The notes under the pieces were generated by a model that was not told where the DNA came from, searched no databases, and saw only the letters and a program-made list of their open reading frames with translations. 64,000 nucleotides of DNA from Acidobacteriaceae bacterium (GTDB taxonomy: Bacteria > Acidobacteriota > Terriglobia > Terriglobales > Acidobacteriaceae), in contig PLXE01000105.1 of the NCBI GenBank assembly GCA_003151335.1, positions 37,095 through 101,094 of the forward strand. The letters are read 5' to 3'. A program made the translations under genes and the position numbers. Shown in pieces: positions 34,921-42,903 of this stretch (the stretch's first letter is position 1; each line of letters starts with the position of its first letter).

Positions 34921-35113
34921 AGCAGTCAGTTGTCAGTAGCCAGTAGCCAGTTGTCAGTGTCATACCCAAGAAATGGTTGTTGCGAACTTCTGGCCGAAAC
35001 GCCTTTGGGCAGAAAGTGATCGTCGAGTCCAAGCAGAAACTTCGTCACAGCGGCGGCGACTCACCTCGGTCAACGGACCGCTGATGACTGGCAACTGACT
35101 ACTGGCAACTGGC
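34921..35113. repeat. AACTGGCAACTGAC-type repeats flanking an intergenic spacer
   Basis: CAGTTGTCAGTAGCCAGTAG with CCAGTTGTCAGT at 34925-34958, and ACTGGCAACTGACTACTGGC with AACTGG at 35085-35111, are opposite-orientation variants. The spacer between them has no gene. Confidence 0.55.
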
Positions 35114-36007
35114 TCACGGTCTGGTCTTGGCGATCTCCGGTTCCTGGTCGCGCGGTCCCCACTGCTCCATGTGATACGTGGTCAGGTCGGCGCGCAAATA
35201 CTCAAACGCTTCTTCGGGCGTATTGGCCCAGTGAAACAATTGCAAATCTTTGGCCGAGATGGTGCCCGCGTCCACCAGCGCCTGGAAGTTGATCACGCGG
35301 TCCCAGTAGTCCTTGCCGTACACCACAATGCAAATGCGCTTGGCCAGCTTCTCGGTCTGGGTCAGAGTCAACAACTCGAACAGTTCGTCGAAGGTGCCGA
35401 ACCCTCCGGGAAACACGACCAGGGCCTTCGACAGGTAGGCGAACCACAGCTTGCGCATGAAAAAGTAGTGAAACTCAAAGTTCAGCTCCGCCGAGATGTA
35501 CGGGTTGGGCATCTGCTCGAAAGGCAGATTAATGTTGAGCCCGATGGTCTTGCCTCCCGCTTCGGCAGCGCCCAGGTTGGCAGCTTCCATGATTCCCGGT
35601 CCACCGCCGGTGGTAATCACGAAACGATGCCGAGGCTGATTGATCGTCTTCGTCCACTGGGCCACCAGGAAGGCCAGCTTGCGCGCGTCTTCGTAGTAGC
35701 GCGCCATCTCGACGTCGGCCCGTGCGCGGCGAATGCGCTCCTGCTCCTCCTCGGGAGCGGGAGTTGCCGAGCCGGGCTTGTCCAGCAGTTGCAGGGCCTC
35801 CTCGGCTTGCGAGCGGCTATGAAAGCGCGCCGAGCCAAAAAACACGATGGTGTCCTGGATGCGTTCGCGGCGAAAGCGCGACAGCGGCTCCTGGTATTCG
35901 GCAAGGATGCGGAGGATGCGACCGTCAGGGCTGTTGAGGAATTTCTTGTTCTCGTAGGCCAGGGGCGCGCGATTGTGGCGAGGATGTTCGTCTGTCTTGT
36001 CAGCCAT
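35114..36007 (-). CDS. LOG family protein (TIGR00730-type nucleotide 5'-monophosphate phosphoribohydrolase)
   Basis: A 297-residue protein. Signature motifs are TTGGGPGIMEAANLGAAEAGG and PGGFGTFDELFELLTLTQ, the latter corresponding to the PGGxGTxxE nucleotide-binding motif. Relatives cleave purine 5'-monophosphates such as AMP or cytokinin nucleotides into base and ribose phosphate; many were formerly labelled lysine decarboxylases in error. The N-terminal ~90 residues are a charged extension (RFRRERIQDTIVFFGSARF) typical of the longer bacterial group. ATG 36007. Confidence 0.9.
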   Translation of the reverse strand: MADKTDEHPRHNRAPLAYENKKFLNSPDGRILRILAEYQEPLSRFRRERIQDTIVFFGSARFHSRSQAEEALQLLDKPGSATPAPEEEQERIRRARADVEMARYYEDARKLAFLVAQWTKTINQPRHRFVITTGGGPGIMEAANLGAAEAGGKTIGLNINLPFEQMPNPYISAELNFEFHYFFMRKLWFAYLSKALVVFPGGFGTFDELFELLTLTQTEKLAKRICIVVYGKDYWDRVINFQALVDAGTISAKDLQLFHWANTPEEAFEYLRADLTTYHMEQWGPRDQEPEIAKTRP

Positions 36008-36090
36008 GGAATTGGTGTCTCAGTCCATCGAGAATTTCCGGGAGATGCATGTTGGATGCGAAAAACGCGAAGCCAGTGGAGAGCTGCACG

Positions 36091-36429
36091 TCAGGGGGCT
36101 TCGCGATAGCGGACCGCCTCGGCGACTCCCATCCAAATGTCCACCAGGCCGAGCCCGCTGACCAAGCCACGCACAAAATTGTGCATGAGGAATTCCCGGA
36201 CTTGCGGGTATCCCAGCAGCAGCGAGTTGTCTGTCCAGATGCGGGTCCAGGGCAGCGCGGTGAGGATGATTCCCACTTCCAGACAGAACAACACGAATAC
36301 CACCAGCCAAATCCGCTGTAGCCAGAGATTCGGCTTCTTCGGAGGAAGCGGGGGTGGCATCACCAGCACGGGACCGCTGGGCTCCAGTCCATTACCATCC
36401 TGCGGCGGCTCTGGCGCAAAAGAACTCAT
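36091..36429 (-). CDS. Small membrane protein of unknown function
   Basis: About 112 residues. A Pro-rich N-terminus (APEPPQDGNGLEP, MPPPLPPKKP) leads into one strong membrane helix (IWLVVFVLFCLEVGIILTALPW), then DNSLLLGYPQVREFLMHNFVRGLVSGLGLVDIWMGVAEA, a second amphipathic or membrane segment. This C-terminal pattern is familiar from uncharacterised acidobacterial proteins. ATG 36429 is preferred over an upstream in-frame start. No function is assignable. Confidence 0.65.
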   Translation of the reverse strand: MSSFAPEPPQDGNGLEPSGPVLVMPPPLPPKKPNLWLQRIWLVVFVLFCLEVGIILTALPWTRIWTDNSLLLGYPQVREFLMHNFVRGLVSGLGLVDIWMGVAEAVRYREAP

Positions 36430-36683
36430 GATTCTCGCCTGGTCCAGCGCTTGCCCTCCGAATGGTGTCGCCTCTACCACAATTCGTTCCTGCTGAGATG
36501 CCCACTCGTCCGTCTGGCGTCCCAGGGCTCAGGACATAAAATCCACACAGCCGATTCTATCAGTGAGCGCTAAAACTGCGGGCGGGGAGTGACGAGAATT
36601 GACCGCAAGTTGATATCCTGTCGTCAGGTGTTTGGGGCGACCGTGAAGAACGCGCTTTCAAGGGGGATTTCAAAGGGACGCGA

Positions 36684-36824
36684 ATGAGTAACCCGGCACT
36701 CCGGAAAAAACTGGCGTCGCTGAGTTTTTCCGAGAAGATCAAGATTCTGGAAAAACTTCGCCGCCGCAGTCTGGCCATTGCTGCCGCCGGTTTGCGACCA
36801 AGCAAAACCAAGTCCTCAAAGTAA
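36684..36824 (+). CDS. 46-residue basic small protein
   Basis: An ORF of 47 codons including stop, encoding MSNPALRKKLASLSFSEK, then IKILEKLRRRSLAIAAAG, then LRPSKTKSSK. It has AAGGGA upstream of the ATG and a perfect-stem terminator immediately after the stop, which supports it being real. The composition is basic, with a predicted amphipathic helix in the middle. The phrase SFSEKIKILEKLRxRS resembles short N-terminal segments of some toxin-antitoxin proteins, but no partner gene is adjacent. Function unknown. Confidence 0.6.
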   Translation: MSNPALRKKLASLSFSEKIKILEKLRRRSLAIAAAGLRPSKTKSSK

Positions 36825-36825
36825 A

Positions 36826-36858
36826 ACGGCAGGACTCCTCACCCTGCCGTTCTTGTTT
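36826..36858. terminator. Bidirectional hairpin terminator
   Basis: ACGGCAGG and CCTGCCGT form an eight-base stem around a nine-base loop. TTCTTGTTTT follows on the plus strand and TTTAC on the minus strand (with AAAACGG on the other side), so it can end both the 46-residue gene and the convergent E2 gene. Confidence 0.75.
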
Positions 36859-36894
36859 TCACTGACAACTGACAACTGGCTACCGGCAACTGAC

Positions 36895-38334
36895 TTACAG
36901 CAGTTCCTCGTTCCAGTTTTCCAGGAACTGCTTCACCTCAGCCATGAACTGATCGGCGACAGCTCCGTCAACGATGCGGTGGTCGTAGCCAATGCTGAGG
37001 TGCATCATCGAACGGATGGCGATGGAGTCATTGCCATCCTTGTCGGTAACCACGACCGGCTTTTTCAAGATTCCGCCCACGCCCAGAATGGCAACCTGCG
37101 GCTGATTGATAATGGGCATCCCGAATTTAGCGCCAAAGATGCCGGGGTTGGTGATAGTGAACGTCCCACCCTGCACTTCGTCGGGCTTCAACTTCTTGGT
37201 GCGGGCACGCTCGCCGAGGTCGGTGATGGCGCGCTGCAAGCCCACGAAGCTGCGCTCCTCGGCGTTCTTGACGACGGGCACGATTAAGCCCCAATCCAGC
37301 GCGACCGCGATGCCAAGATTGATGGACGGATGGTAGTGGATGTTCTCGCCTTCCACCGACGAGTTGATGATCGGCCATTTGCGAATGCCATGCACCACGG
37401 CGCGCGCGAAGAAGGGCGTGAACGTGAGCTTGTTGCCGGTGGCCTGCTCGAACTTCGCCTTCATGTTCTCGCGCAATTTCACGATGCGGGTCATGTCCAC
37501 TTCAAAGACGCCATGCACGTGCGCGCTGGTGCGCTTCGATATCACCATGCGCTCGGCGATTTTCTTGCGCATGACCGACATGGGCACCACCTCGCCGGGG
37601 GTCACGCCGGCCACAGGTTGCAGAGGCGTGACGGTCGCAGGCATCGCAGGCGCAGGGGCGGAGGGCGCGGAAGCCGCCGCAGGTTTGACCGGAACAGCAG
37701 GTTGGGCTCCGCCAGCGCCATGTTTGGCGATGAACGACTCAATGTCGTCCTTGGTGATGCGCCCGCCAAGGCCCGTTCCCGGAACCTGTGCCAGGTCAAC
37801 CTTGTTTTCCTTGGCAATGCGGCGCACCAGCGGGCTGGAGCGCAGGCGCTCCTGCTCGCCACCTTCGGGATACTCAAGCACTTTGCCCTGTTGTTCTCGC
37901 TCCACCCCGGCCTTCTCATCCGGTGAGGGTTGGGCCGACTGCTTGTCGGCCTGAGGCGCGGGAGGCTGCCTGGGCTCCTCGCCACTGGGAGGCTGCGCCA
38001 CTTCCGTCTGGGTCGAGCGGCTGCCGTCTCCTCCGGCAGGGGCCGGTGGCGCAGTGGTGGCAGCCGGAGCGGATGGCGCGGCTCCAGCAGCTTCGCCTTC
38101 GCCCGCGATCGTTCCCACTACGGTGTTCACCTGGACCGTGGCGCCGGCCTGGACTTTGATGTCTTGTAACGTGCCGGAAACGGGCGCGGGAATCTCCGCA
38201 TCAACCTTGTCGGTCGAGATCTCAAACAGTGGCTCGTCGCGTTGAACTTTCTCGCCCGGCTGTTTCAACCATTTGGTGATGGTTCCTTCAAAAATCGACT
38301 CCCCCATCTGGGGCATGATCACGTCTGTAGGCAT
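36895..38334 (-). CDS. Dihydrolipoamide acyltransferase (E2) of a 2-oxoacid dehydrogenase complex
   Basis: A 479-residue E2 subunit. The lipoyl domain (1-76) carries the lipoylated lysine in FEISTDKVDAEIP. An Ala/Pro linker (~80-160) and the E3-binding domain (SSPLVRRIAKENKVDLAQVPGTGLGGRITKDDI) follow. The acyltransferase domain ends with the catalytic HLSIGYDHRIVDGAVADQF. E2 passes the acyl group from E1 to CoA. Sequence alone does not separate succinyl (SucB) from branched-chain acyl transferase; the start MPTDVIMPQMGESI fits either. E1 and E3 are not in the window. ATG 38334 follows AAGGA. A second lipoyl domain is absent. Confidence 0.9.
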   Translation of the reverse strand: MPTDVIMPQMGESIFEGTITKWLKQPGEKVQRDEPLFEISTDKVDAEIPAPVSGTLQDIKVQAGATVQVNTVVGTIAGEGEAAGAAPSAPAATTAPPAPAGGDGSRSTQTEVAQPPSGEEPRQPPAPQADKQSAQPSPDEKAGVEREQQGKVLEYPEGGEQERLRSSPLVRRIAKENKVDLAQVPGTGLGGRITKDDIESFIAKHGAGGAQPAVPVKPAAASAPSAPAPAMPATVTPLQPVAGVTPGEVVPMSVMRKKIAERMVISKRTSAHVHGVFEVDMTRIVKLRENMKAKFEQATGNKLTFTPFFARAVVHGIRKWPIINSSVEGENIHYHPSINLGIAVALDWGLIVPVVKNAEERSFVGLQRAITDLGERARTKKLKPDEVQGGTFTITNPGIFGAKFGMPIINQPQVAILGVGGILKKPVVVTDKDGNDSIAIRSMMHLSIGYDHRIVDGAVADQFMAEVKQFLENWNEELL

Positions 38335-38427
38335 GGCGTCCTTCCGCGGGATGTATAGCTGGAACTGCGAGCTTGCAGTAAACGAACATTATATCGCCTA
38401 AAAGTGGGGTTCCGCCGCCAAGCGCAA

Positions 38428-39438
38428 CTAGCGCAACATCAACACCGCCCGTCCGCTGAGCTTGCCTGCATGCATCAGCTCAAGCGCCTTGCCCGCTTCT
38501 TCCAGCGAGAATTTGGTGATATGCGGCAGCACGCGATGGTGCGCCGAGAAATCGAGCGTAGCGCGAATATCTTTGCGACTTCCCGAGGGCGACCCCATTA
38601 GGTGGCGGCGCCCGCCAAGCAGATCCATCGGGGACACCGTGATGTTGCCCGGCCCCACCCCGAGCACGACCAGCGTGCCATCGGGAGCGAGGCCAGGGAA
38701 GGCATCGGTTGCGGCTTCCGAACTGGGCGCCGTCGCCAGAATGATGTCGGCGCCGCCGTCCCACTCCTTCAGCGCGTCAGCCGCCTTCTTCGCTTTCGTG
38801 TTGATGAAATGCTCGGCGCCGAGTCCGCGCGCCTCGGCTTCCTTGTCGGGCGAACTGGAGATGACCGCAACCCGCCCGCCCATCGCCTTGGCGTAAAGCA
38901 CACCAAGGTGTCCGAGGCCGCCGAGTCCGATGATAGCTACCTTTTGTCCGGGCTGAAATCTGGCGTTGCGCAATCCGTTAAACACGGTCAGTCCGGCGCA
39001 CATCAGCGGGGCGGCCTCGGCGAAATCCAATGCGTCGGGAATCGGTGCAACGTAGGCAGCGGGCGCGATCATGTACTCCTGATAGCCACCATCTTTGGTC
39101 ACCCCGGTGACCTCGGCGAAGGGGCACATCACCTCGTCGCCCTGCACACACAGCTTGCAGTGTCCGCAAGATGAAAACAGCCAGGGCATTCCGGCGCGAT
39201 CGCCAACTTGCGGCCAGGTAACGCCCGGCCCAACCTTCTCCACCACGCCGGCCACTTCATGTCCGGGGACCCTGGGATACTTGGCAAAAGGAAACAGGCC
39301 TTGCTGCACCATGAGATCACTGTGACATACCCCGCAGGCATGGACCCGAATCAACACTTCGCCGGACTTAGGTTCAGGCACGGGACGATCTTCGAGGACG
39401 GCAGGCGCTTTGGGTTCCCTAACGACGGCTGCTTTCAT
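38428..39438 (-). CDS. Zinc-dependent alcohol dehydrogenase (AdhP-like MDR)
   Basis: A 336-residue medium-chain dehydrogenase. Catalytic zinc ligands are in ACGVCHSDLM, PGHEVAG and LMCAGLTVF. The structural zinc lobe SSCGHCKLCVQGDEVMC has four cysteines. The Rossmann motif is IIGLGGLGHLGVLYAKAMG. It oxidises primary alcohols or reduces aldehydes with NAD(P)H; ISSSPDKEAEA after beta-2 leaves the cofactor open. ATG 39438 is preceded by AGGAGA. The gene stands alone between E2 and a repeat-rich gap before cpoB. Confidence 0.9.
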   Translation of the reverse strand: MKAAVVREPKAPAVLEDRPVPEPKSGEVLIRVHACGVCHSDLMVQQGLFPFAKYPRVPGHEVAGVVEKVGPGVTWPQVGDRAGMPWLFSSCGHCKLCVQGDEVMCPFAEVTGVTKDGGYQEYMIAPAAYVAPIPDALDFAEAAPLMCAGLTVFNGLRNARFQPGQKVAIIGLGGLGHLGVLYAKAMGGRVAVISSSPDKEAEARGLGAEHFINTKAKKAADALKEWDGGADIILATAPSSEAATDAFPGLAPDGTLVVLGVGPGNITVSPMDLLGGRRHLMGSPSGSRKDIRATLDFSAHHRVLPHITKFSLEEAGKALELMHAGKLSGRAVLMLR

Positions 39439-39567
39439 GATTCTCCTGTATGAAGTGAGGAAAGTTGGTGGTTTAGAACTGAGGAGACCCGCCAAAATGA
39501 TTTGGATGAGGCAAGTAAGCGAAACGATACATCGCAGCGGCTCAAGCGATTCGGTTATCCGCAGCGA

Positions 39568-39610
39568 ACGCGGCGCTGAAGCGCCGCTCTACCGGTACTC
39601 GCCGACTACA
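39568..39610. repeat. Partial GCGCTGAAGCGC palindromic repeat
   Basis: The palindrome GGCGCTGAAGCGCC followed by GCTCTACCGGTACTCGCC corresponds to the centre block of the three-part repeats at 1842 and 40579. Confidence 0.45.
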
Positions 39611-39627
39611 CGAACTCTGAAATTGCG

Positions 39628-40518
39628 CTAGCGCGCAGGCGGTTTGTTAACCGTGCCGCCGCTGGTCACGCCCAAGCGGCGCAGCCGGTCGCGCGCCTGC
39701 GAGGCTTCGATGGAGCGCGGATAGCGGCCAGTGAGGCTCTTCAACTCGCGAATGCCGGCCTCGCGCTGTCCCAGCTCCAGCAAAGCGTAACCCTTCTTGA
39801 GCTGTGCCGCCGCTGCCTTGTTGCCGCCGGGATACTGCTCCAGGACTTTGTCGTAGTCGCGCGCCGCCGCCTCGAAATTTCCCTGACGATACTCGATGTC
39901 GGCGAGATAGAACTGGGCGTTCCCGGCCAGATCGGTGTTGGAATAGTACCTGATGTAATCGTTGAATTCCTGCGAAGACAAATCGTATTTCCCCGAGTTG
40001 TAATCGCGCAGGGCGTTGTTGTATAGAACGTTCGCCGGAGGCGCCTGGGAAGCAGCCGGATTGGAGTCTGCGCCCGGCGTGGGCGGTCCGGCGGGAGCGG
40101 TCATTCCGGGCTGCCCGGCGGCCAGGTTCTGGCCGCCTTGCTGCATGTCGTCGAGCTGCTTGCTGACTTTGGCCAGGCGTGATTTCAGCTCGTCCACCGT
40201 GTCGTGCAGCGACTGGATCTGTCCCGAGACTTGTTCCATGCGGCCGTTGGTGTCGCTGGCCTGTCCCTGCATCCTTTGCTGCAAGTCGTTCACCGCAGTG
40301 TTCATCTTGTTGACACTGTCGGCGCTTTGCTCGACCAGGTTTTTCAGCGCGCCCATGTTCATGTCGATGGATTGCTGCATGCGGGCCACCTGGTCCTGCA
40401 GCGCCTGGACCTGGGTTTGCAGTTGGATGATGTCTTTGTTGGCGGCGGCCGCCGGTAGGACGGCTGCCAGCAGCAACGCCGCCAGTGCCAGCCAAGCCAC
40501 ATTGTTGCGAAGTCGCAT
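39628..40518 (-). CDS. cpoB: CpoB/YbgF-like Tol-Pal coordinator
   Basis: A 296-residue periplasmic protein. The signal peptide is NNVAWLALAALLLAAVLPAAAA. The coiled-coil region (~30-125, LQTQVQALQDQVARMQQSID) forms the trimerisation stalk. A Pro/Ala linker (~130-165) precedes three TPR repeats (NNALRDYNSGKYDLSSQEF, AQFYLADIEYRQGNFEAA, LKKGYALLELGQREAGIREL). In E. coli CpoB links outer-membrane constriction by Tol-Pal to peptidoglycan synthesis. It is last in the tolQRAB-pal-cpoB order, about 190 bases after pal with a repeat element between. AGGACTGACT precedes ATG 40518. Confidence 0.88.
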   Translation of the reverse strand: MRLRNNVAWLALAALLLAAVLPAAAANKDIIQLQTQVQALQDQVARMQQSIDMNMGALKNLVEQSADSVNKMNTAVNDLQQRMQGQASDTNGRMEQVSGQIQSLHDTVDELKSRLAKVSKQLDDMQQGGQNLAAGQPGMTAPAGPPTPGADSNPAASQAPPANVLYNNALRDYNSGKYDLSSQEFNDYIRYYSNTDLAGNAQFYLADIEYRQGNFEAAARDYDKVLEQYPGGNKAAAAQLKKGYALLELGQREAGIRELKSLTGRYPRSIEASQARDRLRRLGVTSGGTVNKPPAR

Positions 40519-40578
40519 AGTCAGTCCTGTTCTGCTCCTGAGTTGGTTTCTTAAACGCGCCCTGAGCTTTAACTGTGC

Positions 40579-40664
40579 CGTCCCTGAAGGGACTCGTTAA
40601 TATTGCCCACTTTACCCAGGGCTTCCGCCCTGGGCTAATATTGTTTCGCCCTTGCGGGCTTTGG
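40579..40664. repeat. Three-part palindromic intergenic repeat, copy B
   Basis: CGTCCCTGAAGGGACTC, then ACCCAGGGCTTCCGCCCTGG with GCTAATATT, then CGCCCTTGCGGGCTTTGG. Each block is a small palindrome. It is the second clear copy of the element at 1842-1926, here between pal and cpoB. Confidence 0.7.
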
Positions 40665-40708
40665 TTTTGCGGAGCAAACACTGCTTGCTACTTCTGATAA
40701 CCGCCCCG

Positions 40709-41470
40709 CTACTTCTGATAAACGAAGTGGGCGCGGCGGTTTTGCTGCCAGCACGACTCGTTGCTTTCCGTGCAGAACGGTTTCTCCTTGCCGTAGCTAA
40801 TCGTACGTACACGGTCGCCAGAGATACCGAGCTGCGCCAAAATCTGCTTGGCGGCGTTGGCCCGATTGTCGCCCAGCGCCAGGTTGTACTCGGTGGAACC
40901 GCGTTCGTCGCAGTGGCCCTCGATGGTAAACTTCATCCCCGGGTGCTGCTGCAGAAATCGCGCATCCGCCTGCAAAACCTGTTGATACTGCGCCGAAACA
41001 TCATAGCTGTCGTAGTCGAAGAACACATCTTTCATGTTCCCGGAAAACAACTGCTCATCGGTGCCGCTGGAGGTCTGCTGAGGCGGCGGAGGCGGAGACG
41101 ATACCACGGTGATGCGCGCCGTGGCCTCCTGCGTGCCGGAATCGTTCTTGGCCACCAGGTGATAGGTGGTCGATTCCGCCGGGGTCACCGCCTGCGAACC
41201 GCTGGGATCGACCTTGCCCAGTTGATCGATGGTGACGTCGGTGGCGTAGTCGGTCCTCCATGTCAGCGTGCTCGCCTGGCCCGCTGGAATGGTGTTGGGA
41301 TTGGCTGTCAACGAGGCAGTAGGCGCCGGGGACGGTGGCGGCGGCGGAGGCGGTGCGGAGGCCACTTTCTTTTTGCCACAAGCGCCAACGGCAAGCACCA
41401 CGGCGAGGGCAACGATAATCCGGATCCATTGATTCCTGGTTAGCTTCAACTTTTCTTCCTTCACTTTCAT
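40709..41470 (-). CDS. pal: Pal-type OmpA-family peptidoglycan-associated lipoprotein
   Basis: A 253-residue lipoprotein. The lipobox is LAVGAC with Cys31. A proline run (SAPPPPPPPSPAP) and an Ig/PKD-like beta domain (~45-125, SLTANPNTIPAGQASTLTW) come first, a domain E. coli Pal lacks. The OmpA-type domain (~135-253) has DVFFDYDSYDVS, IEGHCDERGSTEYNLALGDNRA and the C-terminal NRRAHFVYQK. Pal anchors the outer membrane to peptidoglycan and binds TolB. A TTG at 41449, preceded by AAGGAAGAAAAG, would give MKLTRNQWIRIIVALAV, a better lipoprotein signal than the upstream ATG 41470, so the start is uncertain. Confidence 0.93.
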   Translation of the reverse strand: MKVKEEKLKLTRNQWIRIIVALAVVLAVGACGKKKVASAPPPPPPPSPAPTASLTANPNTIPAGQASTLTWRTDYATDVTIDQLGKVDPSGSQAVTPAESTTYHLVAKNDSGTQEATARITVVSSPPPPPQQTSSGTDEQLFSGNMKDVFFDYDSYDVSAQYQQVLQADARFLQQHPGMKFTIEGHCDERGSTEYNLALGDNRANAAKQILAQLGISGDRVRTISYGKEKPFCTESNESCWQQNRRAHFVYQK

Positions 41471-41486
41471 GCGAGAGCACTCGCAT
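41469..41486. repeat. Palindrome overlapping the annotated pal ATG
   Basis: ATGCGAG and CTCGCAT are seven-base arms around a four-base AGCA loop. In the transcript the ATG at 41470 lies at the foot of this hairpin, which could hinder its use and favour the TTG at 41449. Confidence 0.4.
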
Positions 41487-41546
41487 CAGGTCATGCCAGG
41501 GCCGAAGTGTGCTCCTTCTGCGCCCATAAGCGTACAGGGACTAACC

Positions 41547-42878
41547 CTATTTAAAACTCCAATTCGGCTGCGTGTTTTCTCCCGCAGTCGTCAATTGCCG
41601 CACTTCGCTTCCATCGGCCAGCATGGAATAAATCTGCACCCGGCCGGTGCGGCTCGACTGAAACACGATGTGCCGTCCGTCGGGCGACCATGACGGGAAA
41701 TCGTTGCGCCCCTCCTCATGCGTTAGTTGCGCCCATTGTTTGCTGGCCACGTCCATCACATAGATGTCGCTGGCCCCCGGCGCGCCCGGGCCATAATGAC
41801 GGATCCACGCGAACGCCAGGAACTGGCCATTCGGCGACCACGAGGGCGATACGGCATAGCCCTGGTCGGTTACCCGGACCACGTTCGTTCCGTCAGATGC
41901 CATGGTGTAGATCTGGGGTAGCCCGCTGCGACCACCAACCCAGGCAATCTGCGCGTTCGTCTTGGGGTTCCAGGTGGGCGAGACATCCGGCCCTTTGCTT
42001 TCGGTGAGGCGACGCGCACTGCCACCCGTGGAGCTGACGGAGTAGATCTCCGTGTTGCCGCTGCGCGACGACGAGAACGCAATGGTCTGGCCATCGGAGG
42101 ACCATGCGGGTGAGTAGTTGTCTCCGCCGAAGTGCTGAAAACTCACGGCGCGGCCCAGTTCCAGGGAGTACATCAGGATCTGCCAGCCTTCCTTAGTCAC
42201 GCCGGAGTAGGCTACGCGCGTGCCGTCGGGCGAGACGTGCGGTGAAAGCGCAATACTTCCCATGTGAGTTAGCTGCTTCTGGTTGGCGCCATCATAGTCC
42301 ATCTGCCAGATTTCTTTTGAGCCGCTGCGGTTGCTGACAAAATACAGCTTGGTTTCGGCAACCCCGGCGATGCCGCCGCCCAGGCGAAGGATAATTTCAT
42401 CGGCGAAGCGATGCGCGATCAGGCGGGCGTTGGCATCGTTGGCCGGTTCCCGATATTGCTTGCCCAGTACCTGCGGAGACTGCGGATTTTTGGTGTCGTA
42501 CAGCCAGCCCTGGACATTCAGCGACCCGCCTTGGATTGCCAGATTGCCGAAGGCCAACATGCTGGCATTCGGAGGCGGGCTGCTCCAGTCATTGAGATGC
42601 ACTTCCTGCGGAGCGCCCGGCACCGACAAGGGATAAAAGCTCTTGGACACCATGTCGAAGATCCCCGCCGTCTGCAGATCATTCCACAGCGTGACATTGA
42701 AGATCGCCGACAGGTTTTGCGTGCCCGTATCGGTGGTGACCAGCTTGAAGTCGGGCACGGCGAGACGGACTTTTTCAACACCAAGCCCGGTGCCGGTGCG
42801 GATCCAGTCCTGGGCCGATACGAGTGAGGCGGCAATAAGGAGGAACAACATTGAAAGAATGACGGGATATTTTTTCAT
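41547..42878 (-). CDS. tolB: TolB periplasmic beta-propeller
   Basis: About 443 residues. The signal peptide MKKYPVILSMLFLLIAASLVSA leads into the N-terminal domain (~25-165; VRLAVPDFKL, TLWNDLQTAGIFDMVSKSFYP). The six-bladed propeller shows repeated WSPDG/SRSGNTEIY units (LSPHVSPDGTRVAYSG, AWSSDGQTIAFSSSRSGNTE, SWSPNGQFLAFAW, SWSPDGRHIVFQSSRTGR). TolB binds Pal and TolA in the Tol-Pal complex, which keeps the outer membrane attached during division. ATG 42878 gives a normal signal peptide; an ATG five codons upstream is also possible. The extended upstream frame overlaps tolA and is rejected. Confidence 0.95.
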   Translation of the reverse strand: MKKYPVILSMLFLLIAASLVSAQDWIRTGTGLGVEKVRLAVPDFKLVTTDTGTQNLSAIFNVTLWNDLQTAGIFDMVSKSFYPLSVPGAPQEVHLNDWSSPPPNASMLAFGNLAIQGGSLNVQGWLYDTKNPQSPQVLGKQYREPANDANARLIAHRFADEIILRLGGGIAGVAETKLYFVSNRSGSKEIWQMDYDGANQKQLTHMGSIALSPHVSPDGTRVAYSGVTKEGWQILMYSLELGRAVSFQHFGGDNYSPAWSSDGQTIAFSSSRSGNTEIYSVSSTGGSARRLTESKGPDVSPTWNPKTNAQIAWVGGRSGLPQIYTMASDGTNVVRVTDQGYAVSPSWSPNGQFLAFAWIRHYGPGAPGASDIYVMDVASKQWAQLTHEEGRNDFPSWSPDGRHIVFQSSRTGRVQIYSMLADGSEVRQLTTAGENTQPNWSFK

Positions 42879-42903
42879 GCCTGGTGATTCCATAATGTGC
42901 AAA

